From Trametopsis cervina (taxonomy: Eukaryota > Basidiomycota > Agaricomycetes > Polyporales > Irpicaceae), in contig MU278349.1 of the NCBI GenBank assembly GCA_022385755.1, forward strand, positions 434,001 to 498,000: a stretch of 64,000 nucleotides of DNA. The letters are read 5' to 3'. The translations under genes and the position numbers were made by a program. Below are positions 22,591 to 33,831 of this stretch, piece after piece. How positions within the stretch are numbered: the first letter of the stretch is position 1; the number at the start of each line of letters is the position of its first letter. A model generated the notes under the pieces. The model ran no database searches, was not told the origin of the DNA, and saw only the letters and a list, made by a program, of their open reading frames with translations.

Positions 22591-25500
22591 TTACGCCATC
22601 ATGCGTGTAGGGTCTAGTTTCGAATTCCATGATTCCAATTCTTTCTGGCTTGTGGCTGCAAGGGCGTATGAATTGGACGATGTGAATAGTGTGAAGGTAA
22701 AGCGTTTCTTCATAAAGAGCAGCGTGAGTATGCCAGATATACACATGGCCACGAGCCAGACATACCCCAAGGAGCGCCTCCATCTCAGGATTGCTTTCGA
22801 TATTCACCCCATTGAGATTGACGACAGCGACTTCTTCAGTCTCATTGGAATGCTTGTACACATGTAGGTATGGTCTAGCAAGCGCACACTACTTAGCGGA
22901 GCTTTGCATCTATATGTAATGTGTTTCTTACCTTCGTAGGACGAACCATCGCCGTTCCCATGTGTTCTCATTAGCATCAATCAGGACCATGAGATGACCT
23001 TTCTTAGTAGGTCCGTCACTAAGGGGGGTTTATGTCGTCAGTTTTAGGTTGTAGGCAGGTATCGCTAGTGGAACGCACTTTCGAGGAACAACCTTGGTTT
23101 GCGAGATCAGCTTCATGGTCGAATCTGTTGACTGCACGCTTGGGGCCCGGCTGACAGAATTCACGCTGGCAGCTTCGGACTCAACTGGCTCCTGGCTCAA
23201 AACAATCTGCGGGGGCAATCAGATCACGAGTCTTCAAGCTTGAGCTTGACACAGACAAGTCTTACCTCTCCTTTATGTCCGAACTTCTTCTGCCACAGGT
23301 CCAGCGATTTCTGCAAAAGCGCTTCCCCGCCCCACTCGGCCGCGCCAGCCTGCATTGGTCTCACCGGAGATGCAGCAAGAATTACTCTGATGGCCTGGAC
23401 ATCTGCTGCCCGCCTCTCCATCGTCACCAACCTCGAATAGTCCTCGACGACAGAGATTCCACGGGGTTTCCAAGAGCCCAGCTGTTCCTCGCCCCGAACG
23501 TACTTTTCCGCAGTATCGAGACGCCATAAGTCCTTCGGAGAGCGTGTCATAGGAGGAGAGAGCTTAACGGTGAAGACAGTGCTAGACTTCGGAAGGACCT
23601 TGGTCGAACCAAGAAGTGCGAAGAATCGTGAAGGCGCGCGGGCCGCTCGCGTCTGGATCGTGACCGCGGTGTCCATAGTGAATTGTACGGGGTCGGCGCA
23701 GGTCTCGACCGAGACGGACCATTGAAGCTGCAAAAACACGCGTTGATTTGGTGCCGTTACTCTGTTAAGAAGAACTGAGTCGTGTACACTGGAGTCCCAG
23801 AGGGCCTGCGCAGTCAGCATTCCTGATCCATCCGCGTTGTATTCCACGGACTGCTCTTGCAGCAAAGGGAGCGTCACAAGCGATTTTGAAGACGAATCGT
23901 GTATTCTTCCTTTCTCATCGAGGAGCCGGACATTGCCAACCCGGATCTTGAGGAGCTCCGTCCATGGAAATTGTTTCCCGGAACTCGTTGACAGTGTCAG
24001 GACGATCCGCCGCTGAAGCCCTTGATGGAGAGAGAAGCTGCCAGGGTCGAGAGTGCCCTGTGAGATGACAGGGACAGGCGCATAAGAACCGTCGGGTGCG
24101 AGTTCGCATATTTGCATCCATGCAACTACATCATGCACTTGCTCAGTGACGAAATCGGTTTCACAACGACGCATGGGAGGTAGAGTGGCGGGTCTGTCTG
24201 GTGTAACGGTGCGTGGAGGCACTCGTTGATCTCGCATTTCGTCCCATCGCTCCATACGCTCCAGATATGTTGGGCGAAGGCGAGCGAAGAACTCAACGGG
24301 CGCGTACCCGGTTCTAAGGTATGTCAGTATTTTCGTGGACGCAACTATTGAGAAGCTCCTTCGAAACTTGAGGTCTGATAGTGAGGCTGTGTCCAAGTCG
24401 ATGGCGTTCGATGGATAAACCTCTTCCGCCGTCATGGCGTGACCCATGAAGGACGATAATCGGACTTGAAGATGGACTGCGGAGAAGTCATGGTGTGATA
24501 GGCCCTTGACGGTGTCGACAGTGAGGAAGAAACTCAATTTACTGCCGGGAGGCACGGTTCCAGGGACGGGTGACGATGATCTAGTGGAGGTACTTGAGGC
24601 GTTAGCGTGCCGAGGGGACAACACAACGTTGGCAATCTTGATCTCGATGCGACATGAGCCGATAGCTTCTGAAGTATATCGGCAGAAGATGGGTACAATG
24701 GAGGTAGAGGAGAGACGGCGGGAAAGTGGAGCTAGTGATATGAGGGCATTGCCAATGAAGGAGTACTCTGGAGGAGGCGAGTCGTAGAACGGCTCTTCGG
24801 AGGAGAAGTGCTGAGAATACGAGGGGCGGTCGATAAACGTCGTAAGGTTTCGCATGCGCTGAAGCTGTTGATGCAACCGATCCAGGGACCAGAGGTAGAT
24901 AGAACCGTTGCGCTTGTCGATGACCTTGACTGCGACTGAGGGCTGAGTAGCGGATGCGAGAATCGGGTCAGCCACATCTCCAAATTGATCTAGGCCGGCA
25001 ATTGTGTCAATGGCGGATGAGGGCGCAGCTAACGAACCCCCTGAGGCAACAGTGAAGTTGTACAAAACATTTTTGCCAAGCTCCTTGCTGTATATTCACG
25101 TCAGTTCGCTTAGTAGGTTAGCATACGGAATAGTGATTTACCTAATGATATTTGCCTCCTTGATGTGTACGGCGTTGGAGAGAATCACCTCAGACATAGA
25201 AAATGAGCGATGAGCTCGCCATTTGTCTAGGACCTTACGGATTAGCCGTAATTGTTTCGCCGTGTAGATAGTTGGCTCGAACGCCTCCAGGTCTACATCT
25301 GTCTCGCCTCTTGCACGAGCATCCAAGATACGTTTCATGTGGATTTGAACCAGCCGGAGTTGGTGCTCCATCTGTTCCTTCTCAGCCTTGAGATCATCGG
25401 CCTCGGTAGCTTCCGTGATCGACTGTAGACGTTGTTCGAACTCCATTCGTTGCGACTCCAGCTGGCTCTGGACCTCCTTGAGTGAGCCAGCCATCTCTGG

Positions 25501-28500
25501 GCTGTCATTACTAGTCATTGCGTCTATACTGGTATCGTCGGTAAGGATATCGCTGGAGAACGGCCGGCCTGTCTCACTCCAGACATCATCGGGCTGACTT
25601 AGACTACTTTCTGGCCGCGGTCCGACACTACGCAAGGCTTTAACGCGAGTAATCTTCTCGTAGAGTTTGTTGAGTTCCCCGTCGGGCAGATTATCCAAGG
25701 CAGGGTCCATCCCCAGACGAGCGAAGGCTGCTTCACGTTTGGCGAAGTTCCAATCAACATCAGCCAGATCTACAGACGAAGACGTGGGCGACCCCGGCCG
25801 TGTCTGTCCATTCTCTTCGTTCTGCATTTCAGAGGCAGAGATGCTGATGCTCAGGCTTGACTTGGCCATTGCGCGATCTCGTTGCTTGCGCACTTCCTCG
25901 GGGTTGTTGAAGCGGAACACGTGGTGTTCACCTAGTCTTCACAGTAAGTACGACGACTGGAAACAATCCACAATACGTACCCATGATTATACGGAAACCA
26001 GTTCGCAATTTGTATGTCTGGTAGGATTGAGTTCGTCAGAAAGCGGCGAGTTGGATCTCGGAACGTGAAGCTTACTTGACCAGCGACAATTTGGCGTCCG
26101 TTCAAGAACTGCGGTTTTATTTAGCTGCAGTTTATCGCGCATACAACTAAGCACACGTACCGTAACAGCATCTGGCATGGCGTGAAGCGTCACCTTCCCA
26201 TCGTTATTTTCGAAATAACAGTGATCTTCCTTGATGCTGTCCCCACTGAGGCGAATAGCCGCTGGCTTGTCGCTATCTAGTCGACCGATCTAGTGCAAAC
26301 TGTCAGTTTTTATCAGATACAGATAGGAGTATCATCTTACCAAAGTTTGTCCCGGTTTAAGCTGGTATATTAGACATTCGCTCATCAAAGGATCTTAAGT
26401 AGATGGCTTAGGTGAGGCTGGCTAGAAAGAACTGTATGGGACACACCTTCATTCTGAAAGATGGTAAAAGTATATCATATATATTGTCAGTGGTCATTGC
26501 AGTGGGGTCAGCCCAGCCGAACACGTACCAAGTTCACGAGATGCGGCGTCTGAGTACGCAAGTTAGCCTGAATCCAGATATACATCGGCAAACCGTCATA
26601 CTCACCCGTTTTGGCGTGTGGACACCTACGTCGCCCCTCTCCACAGTTATACCGAGCTCTTCCAGAGCCTGTTCACGCTCCTTCTGAACGAGTTGTGTAC
26701 GCTGCATCTTCTCTTCCCATGTCTCGTTGAGACCCTGCATCAACTTCTCACTAGTTTCCAGTTGCTCCTGCAACTCAGCCTTGGTGACAGTCTTTAAGGT
26801 ACCGTCCTTCGCCTGATATGTGACTTTCTGTTGCGCCGCAGGAATCTTCGGGTCGTATACAGCCTCGCTAGTTGAACCAGAGACGCGGGCTGACATACCA
26901 CTCAGTATAAGCATTAAAATAAGATGCAGTATGGAGAAATACCTCGAAGCATCTCCAGTTCCTCCTTCAGCTCTCGTACGAGCCTGGCATTCGGGTCCTC
27001 GTTGATGATAGCCTTGTTCTTTATCTTCTTAGCTTGATCCGCATATCGCAAGGTACTGAGTGTTTCCTCGTATTGCACATCAGCAGGTGATATGGCAGCG
27101 ATCATGGCTGTTTTCGAATTCCCGCCCAGACTGTCTTTCAGGAGCCACGTTAAGACAGAGTCTCGGTAAGGAACAAATTCATCGGCTTTGCCCTTCTTGC
27201 CCTTCTTTCCCTCCGCCTGACTAGCCACTGCCAGAGCTGCGATAACCTTACCGAGCGTAGTAAGGGACTTGTTGATGTTTGCACCTTCCTTGAGACGTTG
27301 GCCAGTGGCTCCTGTAGAATTGGCCCTCTCCGAACCAGCTAAGTCAACGAGACTAGAAGTGAAACGTAAGTATCTTTTGGTATCACGAGTCAACTTGGAC
27401 ACCAGACCGACTTTATGCGTGAAACCTTTTCCGTGTCTAAGTTGGTGTCCACATCGTGGCGTTTCATTGTGAGTAGCAGGGTAAACACTGCATGCGATCG
27501 CGACGAACTGTATTATTGTCATGGCATGTTCAGTACTGATGTGAACAGAGACATACGTTTCGTTCATATTCGTAGCCGCTACTGTTCGCGCTTTGTTTCC
27601 CTCGTCCATGAGAGTCATCATCTCATCGTAGCTATTCACGACCAATTTCGATAGATCTTCCACATATGGTCCAAGACTAGGATGTTCTCTTACTCGCAGG
27701 TTGCCAGAATTCTTAGGATTCAGCAGGTCCCGCACCTTCTCGTTGTAGATCTGTCGGGACTGAGCATACAAATATCAGGGTTCAATGATGGAGGTTTACC
27801 TCGATATATGAAACTTCCACAGTAAAATTGATATTAGGATCGGCTGCCTTCTTGTCTTCTACCCGCGTAAACAATTCAGAACAGGTTAAGGGTATAATGC
27901 CCTTGTCGGCGCCATCTTTATGACATGCTGAGTATAACGTATTGAATATGTGAGGCATACATACATCCCATCATACTGGATATATGCACGGATCAGTATA
28001 GAGGAACACGATTATCTGGAACTTACTCACCTGTATGATTTCCCGGAACCTGAAACCTCAAGGTCTCAGATCGACAACATCTCAGCTTCATAGAACAAGA
28101 GCTCACCAGTCTGTCCGTCTAAGCATTCATTAGAATATCGTGCATGATATTCAATAGGAGAACTCACAGGCTAGAATGCACGCGTTGAACCCCGCAAACC
28201 CATGGTCCAGTAACTCTTTGCCCAAATCATCATACAGCGTTTGTTGAGAGCAATACCCCGGTTCATCTCGAGGGCCTGCGGACCAATAGCTCTTGTCAAA
28301 GGTGAAGTTCATAGTCTTCTTCTCCGTTGTACGCCCAGAGGCCGCCTGAGCTCCCGACGAGCCTGGCTCTGGTGGGTCGAGGATGGTCTGGTTTCCCTCC
28401 ATCCGGACGAGGGATCTCGCACCACGAGCAATTTCTGTTCACGCGTAACCCCATTGTAGGCTATTAGCCCACCGCGTTAGGGAGAGCATTCATTGCCAGG

Positions 28501-28574
28501 ACGAACATACCTCGCGAATTGAGCGGCCGACATCGCACAACAACTTTAATGTTCCCTTCTCCATGGTCAGCCAT
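22591..28574 (-). CDS. Kinesin-3 motor protein (Unc104/KIF1 type)
   Basis: This plus-end-directed microtubule motor of about 1,500 residues carries vesicles and endosomes. The N-terminus [20 protein letters not shown] at 28574 starts the motor domain. The P-loop YGQTGSGKSYSMMG is spread over microexons at 27965-28118. [13 protein letters not shown] (switch I), [15 protein letters not shown] (switch II) and a lysine-rich loop before [20 protein letters not shown] follow. Then come a coiled neck, an FHA domain ([19 protein letters not shown] near 26290, [11 protein letters not shown]), a Ser-rich and coiled region, the KIF1-like middle domain in a 1.8-kb exon (25065-23224) and a C-terminal PH domain ([20 protein letters not shown], then [13 protein letters not shown]). 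PH domains of this class bind PI(4,5)P2. The stop is TAA at 22593-22591. The gene looks complete. Confidence 0.95.
27965..28118 (-). other. Three consecutive microexons (12, 19 and 11 nt) encoding the kinesin P-loop
   Basis: On the minus strand, exon 28118-28107 (12 nt) is flanked by CTTAG and GTGAGC. Exon 28049-28031 (19 nt) is flanked by TTTCAG and GTGAGT. Exon 27975-27965 (11 nt) is flanked by ATCCAG and GTATGT. Joined, they read Y-GQTG-SGKSY-SMMG-Y, the ATP-binding loop and start of the next helix. All six splice sites are canonical. Confidence 0.85.
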
Positions 28575-29822
28575 CAGCGAATGATCCACTCAGAGAGAAT
28601 ATGTCGTATGTCGGCCTCTAAAGGAGTGTCAGATGTCCTCCAACGCGGTTGCTGTCCAATAGAAGAGAAGAATGTGGTGGTTGGAAAGGGTGGCGAGCAC
28701 GAGCAGTATCCCAAATTTGGGCGCAGCAACGCGTTCTGTCACAGACGCCCATAAGGACTCACAACCAGGCACTAGCGTTGGCGATGTCCTTCTTGCGTAC
28801 ACCGTCGTGTATGTGACTTCCACCTCGCAGTACTCCTTCATATATGATTGACACTCTTTTATGCCCGTTCTCATTTGTTTCTCAAACAACACGCGCACAA
28901 AATTCCCCTGGACCCCACGTCTGTCAAAAGTGAAGGCTAGAATGGACGTGTGGATGAGATGAGATCAAGTAGTGCAAGTTTTACTATTATATGACTCGTG
29001 ATCCCGTCAGACGAGCTCATTTCGTGAACTTCAGTGACAATACTCGAGTATAGGTAGCCAACACTCAGTCAAACCAAACATAGATTATGTCCAACAGAAA
29101 TACAGTCGTTGCGCATACATATACCCCGAGATCGTGTGATTTGTTTGCGCGGATGTATTTCCACATACCGCGACCATACTCAAAGGAATGCTTCGGTTGT
29201 TGTGCTCAGTGCACTCCCAACTAATGTACAACGCATGGACAAGGCGTTGGTCCGCAAGAAGGTTCCACCGTATATAACAGGTCAGCCCCCACCCATTCTA
29301 CAGTAATTCGCCAGCTCGCACAGAATTTTTCTGACCTTGCTCATGACATTTCATATTACAGTGTATGCAGTCAAGTAGCTGACCACCTATGCCGATGTCC
29401 ATTGAAGACGTGCTATTCGCTAGCGGTCACTTGCTTTTCGGGAGGCGAACACGGCTGGCTTCGCTCGCAGACGAGCTGCGCAACGGTCCACACACTGAAT
29501 AGGATATAGCAAACCTAGCTTTGCTGCATTCCCGACTTTAGACTGCATGTACGTTAAGCCTGTATTGACCGGCAATCTCACAACTACTTACTACAGCGCA
29601 GCTTCTCAGCGGGATGCGCAGGAGGATGTATCTTTGCGCGCTTGCAATATGAATGATCATGACGGCAGCGTTGAGCGCATCGCCCGCATTATGTCGCGAA
29701 CGTACGTTTATCTTGCCGCTTGGGTCTCACGGTGAAGGTCAGATGTCGCCGTACAAACACAGCCTCACGACGAGACAGATAACATTGCTCTTCGTCTACC
29801 CTTCCTCTATACTTCACTGGCC
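28575..29822. other. Divergent intergenic region between kinesin-3 and the glycosyltransferase-like gene
   Basis: This 1.25-kb stretch separates two divergently transcribed genes and should hold both promoters. Small frames such as 28898-28629 (-) and 29547-29735 (+) have no family motif and no clear splice partners. No RNA gene or repeat was recognised. Confidence 0.5.
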
Positions 29823-31597
29823 ATGACTCCGCTGTCTCGACGAACTGCCGTGACGGGCGCCGCAATTTTGCTCATTTCCGTATTTCTCTTATTAGCATCG
29901 TATACACCCTACGGAGAACACGTCTCCGTCTCGTCATTGGACCAGCAAGCTATTTCCTGTGAGGTCTCCTCTAAGCAGTGTCCGGAAGGCCTGGCCGTAT
30001 ATCCAAATGGTCAAACACCTCATGCGGATAACCCTGCTGCCCTTGGACCGGTGAACCGCCATAACATTGCAATTGCCTCAGTATTTGGGTTTCATTTCGA
30101 TGTGTACATGGCTCTAGCATGGACCCTGGATCGTGTCCGTACCCGCACACCGCATACCAATGTTACGGTGTTCGCCGACGGGTTTCACTATGGCTTCGAG
30201 GAGATACTCGCAGAACTGGATCTCGATGGAAGCGATAGATTCGATACTACGGAGTTAATGCCTAATCTTAGGCGAAGTGACGAGGCACCGATAGACCTTG
30301 TCATATTGGGCACCTGCGAGATAGAGTGGGTCTCTGATGCGCATGGATATGGGCTACTGCTTACTCCTATTGTCAGTCTGCGCACTCTACATCACGAGCT
30401 CTTGGTGATTTGGGATGAGCGCCCCGATAATAGGAAGTTCAATCTCGTCTGCATGGTGCACAACGTAGCGGACGTAGCCTGGCAAGAGTACATTCCAGAG
30501 TGGTCGAGTCGGGGTGCTCTGAGACTTGTAACACTGGGTGATCAGTACGTCTATCAAGACTACAAGTACTCTTCACGGCTCATTCTGCAATAGTGTCAGT
30601 GCAGCTTTTAAGGATAAATTTGACGAGCTTTCTGAGAGCAAGGAAATCGACTTGGCCACCAGCGGATATGAGAGTATACCCATTGATGCTCACTATCCAG
30701 TCTTGGATATACCTTATCTACCGCAGAAGAGCATCAATCGCACGCTGTCGAAGGCTGTCATCCAAGGTTCCTTCGATTACAGCAGACGGGGCTATGCTGA
30801 TATTTTCTCCAACCTGATTCAGTCTTTACTCGGTACGCATTGCGACTACACTTCACGCCCTTATTCCTAGACTTATGTTGGGTAGAGGACCCTTCCGCCT
30901 GGGGATACCATCCACTTGGAGGCCGCAAGTCCTTTGTACCTAACAATCGAGGCCCTGTCGCTCCGTTCGAACTGCTTCTCGTGGGATCCGGTCATATAGA
31001 AGTTCCTGAGGAACTTGCCTACATGGTAATCGTTTACCGCAACCTCGATTACAAGGACTTCTACAGGCTCATCGCGGATTGCGATATCGTTGTTCCAGCA
31101 TTCTCATCCTTTATATGTATGTATCACCTTCGAAAACCTTCTTGTTGCGATTTACAGTTTTACTCTTAAACAGACTACCGAGAGATGGCCAGTTCCACAG
31201 TCGCCCTCGCTGTTGAACTGGATGTGAGTACATGTAGAGTCATCATGTCAACGGCTGTGTTGTTGAGTTACCACCATAGGTACCCATCCTGGCTACTAAG
31301 CGCATGCGCAAAGCATATGATTACATCGATGATGATCGTGTAGTGGTGACACGGCCAGCAGCAATGAACGAAGTCTCGGCCTTGAAGGCATTGCGAACTG
31401 GGGATGCTTCTTTCTTCTGGGATTCTGGCGCCACCGGAACAGGTAGAAAGATGTCAACTATTCACGGGCTGGAGTCAGCCGTGCGGGTCATGCTCGAAAA
31501 AGGGTGGATTCGGGACAAGGGTGCTGTAACCGAGTACAAGCACCAGTTATGGCGAAAGAACGAGCTTTTTGCCGAGCGACTGATCAGGGATATGTAG
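29823..31597 (+). CDS. Type II membrane glycosyltransferase-like protein
   Basis: The start at 29823 is followed by a signal anchor (AVTGAAILLISVFLLLASY, about residues 9-27), predicting a short cytosolic tail and a lumenal catalytic part. Further along are NRHNIAIASVFGFHFDVYMA and FNLVCMVHNVADVAWQEYIP. Later exons give RGYADIFSNLIQSL, ELLLVGSGHIEVPEELA, DFYRLIADCDIVVPAFSSF and ALAVELDVPILATKRM. The order of a Rossmann-like donor half with PILAT near its end resembles GT-B glycosyltransferases, but I cannot assign a CAZy family. About four introns; TAG at 31595-31597. It probably acts in the Golgi or ER on a glycan of unknown kind (inference). The gene appears intact. Confidence 0.65.
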
Positions 31598-32436
31598 CCC
31601 ACTCAACAGGTACGACCGCTTTCACATGGCAGCTCGTCTTCATCATAGTAATGACCGTTTCGCTAGTCAATGATTCTAGCTTAATGAACTTCGATTTTGC
31701 TCCATGGCACGTTTTTCTTGCTGCCGCCACGATACACGTTCTCGGCCCATATGGCTACTGGTCAATGATACCAGCTCTCCCAGGTCGAATGTCGTCTAGA
31801 ATTACGCATTGCGTACGTTTGCCGTAATGCAGTCTGCGGACCCTTTCACTCGAAGCGTTGACATTGATCGCTGTGTGAGTATCTGCGGGCGGAAAACTCT
31901 GAGTGAAAACTACTTTCTGCGACAGCCGATCATGTCCGTACACCTCCGTACTCACGGTTTTGCATTGTTAGAAGAAAAGAGAAGGTCGGTGTTACTAGTA
32001 TGCAATCATTACTCGGGCCTCACCGAACTTCGAATCGCGCCGGTGCTTCATGGCACGGAGGCCATAGTGCCCTCGGAATCCTCCAAAGTGGATAGTCTTC
32101 TGGAGATGATTCGCATGACTCTCATGTTCAAGGGTGACGGACGGATTCTATTAATACACGCGGCGTCGAGATCAGGGAGGAGGATACGATGTAGGAGAGT
32201 AGTAGAGCCGTACCTCCGAAGGATCCCCTGGTTAAACAATAAATTGACCTGAAACGACAAGGCTGGGGTCTTGATTACACAGTCTACATCACTGTAGCGA
32301 TAAAAACCTTAAAAGCTAAACGGACGGGGATGCTTATCTTTCTATGCACCGTTTCCCAAGTGTGTACCTTACGTACATGATACTGCCGTTCCTCAGGCCA
32401 GACCCCAGCGCTTTCGAGAGGAAGGTATAGGCGGGC
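31598..32436. other. Stretch with no firmly supported gene
   Basis: Downstream of the glycosyltransferase-like gene no complete gene can be assembled. A plus-strand frame (31809-32252) and a minus-strand frame (31955-31755) have somewhat protein-like composition but no recognised motif or splice partners. It may hold remnants of the neighbouring damaged minus-strand gene. Confidence 0.4.
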
Positions 32437-33140
32437 TCACGGACAGGAAACAACGGCACGTAGAGGTCGATACGATTTACTCTCGACCCCAGAAAGGAAT
32501 ATCTGCTGCGCATTCCAAGCCTATGGGTTCTAATTCATGCGTTTTGGGTCATGGACGAGACCTACCACTAGAACACATGCTCGGTGGATATAAAGGTCAG
32601 ATTGCACGGCTCTATCAGCCGTCACCTCAAATCGGAAGAAGTGGGACATGTCGACAAGTGACACGGTTTTGTTGAGCCTGTGGGGATAGATACCGAAGTC
32701 ATCAAAGTGAATTGGTACACAAAATAGTGATACAATGTCGTACCAGTGTAATCCATGAAGCCTCCCGCATATCACCCGGAGGAATGCCGAGGTCATGGGA
32801 ATCTTGAGGGGCAACCACGCAGAGATAGACGTCCGATGGGTAAGTCCTTACTATCTGAATCTGAGCTCACGGTGTAGCTTACCACGATTGCTCAAATAGC
32901 CTTTATAGAGGCTGTCGCCGTCCGGCGTAGAGAGTGGGTAGTATCTGATGCTAAGTGAAGTTAAGACGACATCGTCGTACCACGACGGTGTATTCAGCCA
33001 CACCATACAACCTTGGTCGACTTCGTGGCACGCTGCACACGAAGATCCCACGTACTTCGGCACCAGACTGTTTCGAACGCATGGTGAATTCAAATTACAT
33101 CGGGACAGATTCAGAGTCACCATTAGGTCTTGTTTTCCCA
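32437..33140 (-). pseudogene. Possible broken metallo-hydrolase-like gene fragment
   Basis: On the minus strand three coding-like pieces follow each other: WYDDVVLTSLSIRYYPLSTP near 32960-32890, PSDVYLCVVAPQDSHDLGIP with DMREASWITLVRHCITI near 32840-32725, and CVPIHFDDFGIYPHRLNKTV from about 32722. The last two sit in different frames and meet at a run of four T (plus-strand A run 32721-32724); with one T fewer they would read on without a break. PIHFDDF recalls the late metal-binding block of metallo-beta-lactamase-fold hydrolases of the UlaG-like kind, but this is weak. A possible last exon ends at 32437. No N-terminal part was found. Either a decaying gene, a sequencing error or my misreading. 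Confidence 0.33.
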
Positions 33141-33831
33141 AAGATCCTACGTTCCCTCAGAAGAGGATTCTCGTCACAGAAGGAGCGGACACTCATCATT
33201 CATTTCCGCCGAGTTACTACTAAAGCTCACGGTAAAGGTCACGTGGGCGGCCATACCTCACATCGTTCCCGAGATGTGCCGGTGTGCATGCCAAATTTGG
33301 TCCGTCTTGGAACGAACCTTCTGAGCTCACACGACTGCTGGCGAAATCGACTCCGGCTGTGAAGTGCCAAATGAGCTCTCATTCGGCTGTTTGCGCTCCT
33401 TACGTTCTCCGCACTACTAGAACATCGAACCAGGCCTACCCCATACTAGTTTCATAGCAGCCTGGTCAATCCGTGTTCCCCTCGTACACGGTAGTATTCC
33501 CAAGGTTCTGCTGGGCCCCACATGCGAGAGTTGGAAGCCACAAGGTTCCGGCAGAGTACGCAGCCAATGAACTCAAGGGACATCTTATCAGAAAGGGTTC
33601 GATTGCAAGCTCCAAGATGGAGTTGGTGAGATATATGTTCTGCTCACGAGCACCCTGGTACGGATTTAACGTGTTGGTTAACGTGAACTTCGACATTGTA
33701 AGTAGTTCGCGAATCTCCGTCATTGGTCCCGCTCCTTCGTATATAGGTAGTGAGCTGCGATGAGTTCACTTCCGCCCTCAGCTGTTACTAGAGGAACTTT
33801 TCCTTCCCCACTTCAATCCGCGTCTATACCA

